NCBI GenBank assembly: GCA_900556665.1
Contig: USPX01000120.1
Span: forward strand, 1 to 6,327
From: an uncultured Eubacteriales bacterium
Lineage (GTDB): Bacteria > Bacillota_A > Clostridia > Lachnospirales > Cellulosilyticaceae
Reading direction: 5' to 3'
Length of the DNA stretch: 6,327 bases
The notes below the pieces were generated by a model. It saw nothing but the letters and a program-made list of their open reading frames with translations. It searched no databases and had not been told where the DNA came from. This document shows, one piece after another, positions 6,271 to 6,327 of the stretch (the stretch's first letter is position 1; every line of letters begins with the position of its first letter). The position numbers and the translations under genes were made by a program.

Positions 6271-6327
6271 ATTCATAGCCGTTAACTTAAGACTAAGTTT
6301 TTCCAGTAATAATGAGTTGTTCTAAAT

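Noticed and set aside
6284..6302. Small hairpin AACTTA/TAAGTT followed by T-rich bases as a terminator
   Set aside because: The stem is only 6 bp with one G-C pair. It lies downstream of the extended -10 element, so termination or attenuation cannot be supported.
1..6327. CRISPR array, tRNA or rRNA genes, or a transposase
   Set aside because: There are no regularly spaced repeats, no cloverleaf or rRNA-like stretch and no transposase motif on either strand.

Overview
The window reads as an AT-rich, low-GC Gram-positive chromosome segment, most likely from an anaerobic Clostridia (Bacillota) species. The support is strong purine-rich Shine-Dalgarno sites (AGGAG or GGAGG, 5-9 bases from the start), A/T-ending codons, and several probable oxygen-sensitive Fe-S proteins (radical SAM and U32 families). 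I cannot name the genus from sequence alone. All seven recognisable genes lie on the + strand.

Region 1 (1-2330) is a probable peptide- or protein-modification cassette. It holds an HPr-kinase-like P-loop protein whose frame runs off the left edge, a PqqD-like peptide-binding protein (88 aa), and a radical SAM/SPASM enzyme (380 aa). The last two genes are 2 bases apart. This resembles RiPP (ribosomally made, modified peptide) systems in which a PqqD domain presents a precursor peptide to a SPASM enzyme. No convincing precursor is visible. The only in-window candidate is a 24-codon ORF that overlaps the kinase stop codon, and it is weak.

Region 2 (2331-2866) is a self-contained transcription unit with a good sigma-A-type promoter, a PhnA/YjdM-type zinc-ribbon protein (112 aa) and a strong intrinsic terminator.

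Region 3 (2997-4831) is a translationally coupled pair (4-bp ATGA overlap) of divergent U32-family proteins. The arrangement parallels UbiV/UbiU-like heterodimers, although a Clostridia cell would not be expected to make ubiquinone, so the substrate is open. These are probably Fe-S enzymes or modification factors rather than proteases.

Region 4 (4832-5209) has no gene. It contains a 226-bp imperfect palindrome (4845-5070) whose arms pair over most of their length. This could be a MITE-like element or a large structured RNA/terminator. It is followed by a probable promoter for the next gene.

Region 5 (5210-6232) encodes a receiver/HD-GYP protein of 340 aa, a predicted cyclic-di-GMP phosphodiesterase. 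Its catalytic domain looks intact, but the usual phospho-acceptor aspartate of the receiver is an asparagine. A perfect extended -10 element at 6262-6270 suggests another transcription unit starting beyond the right edge.
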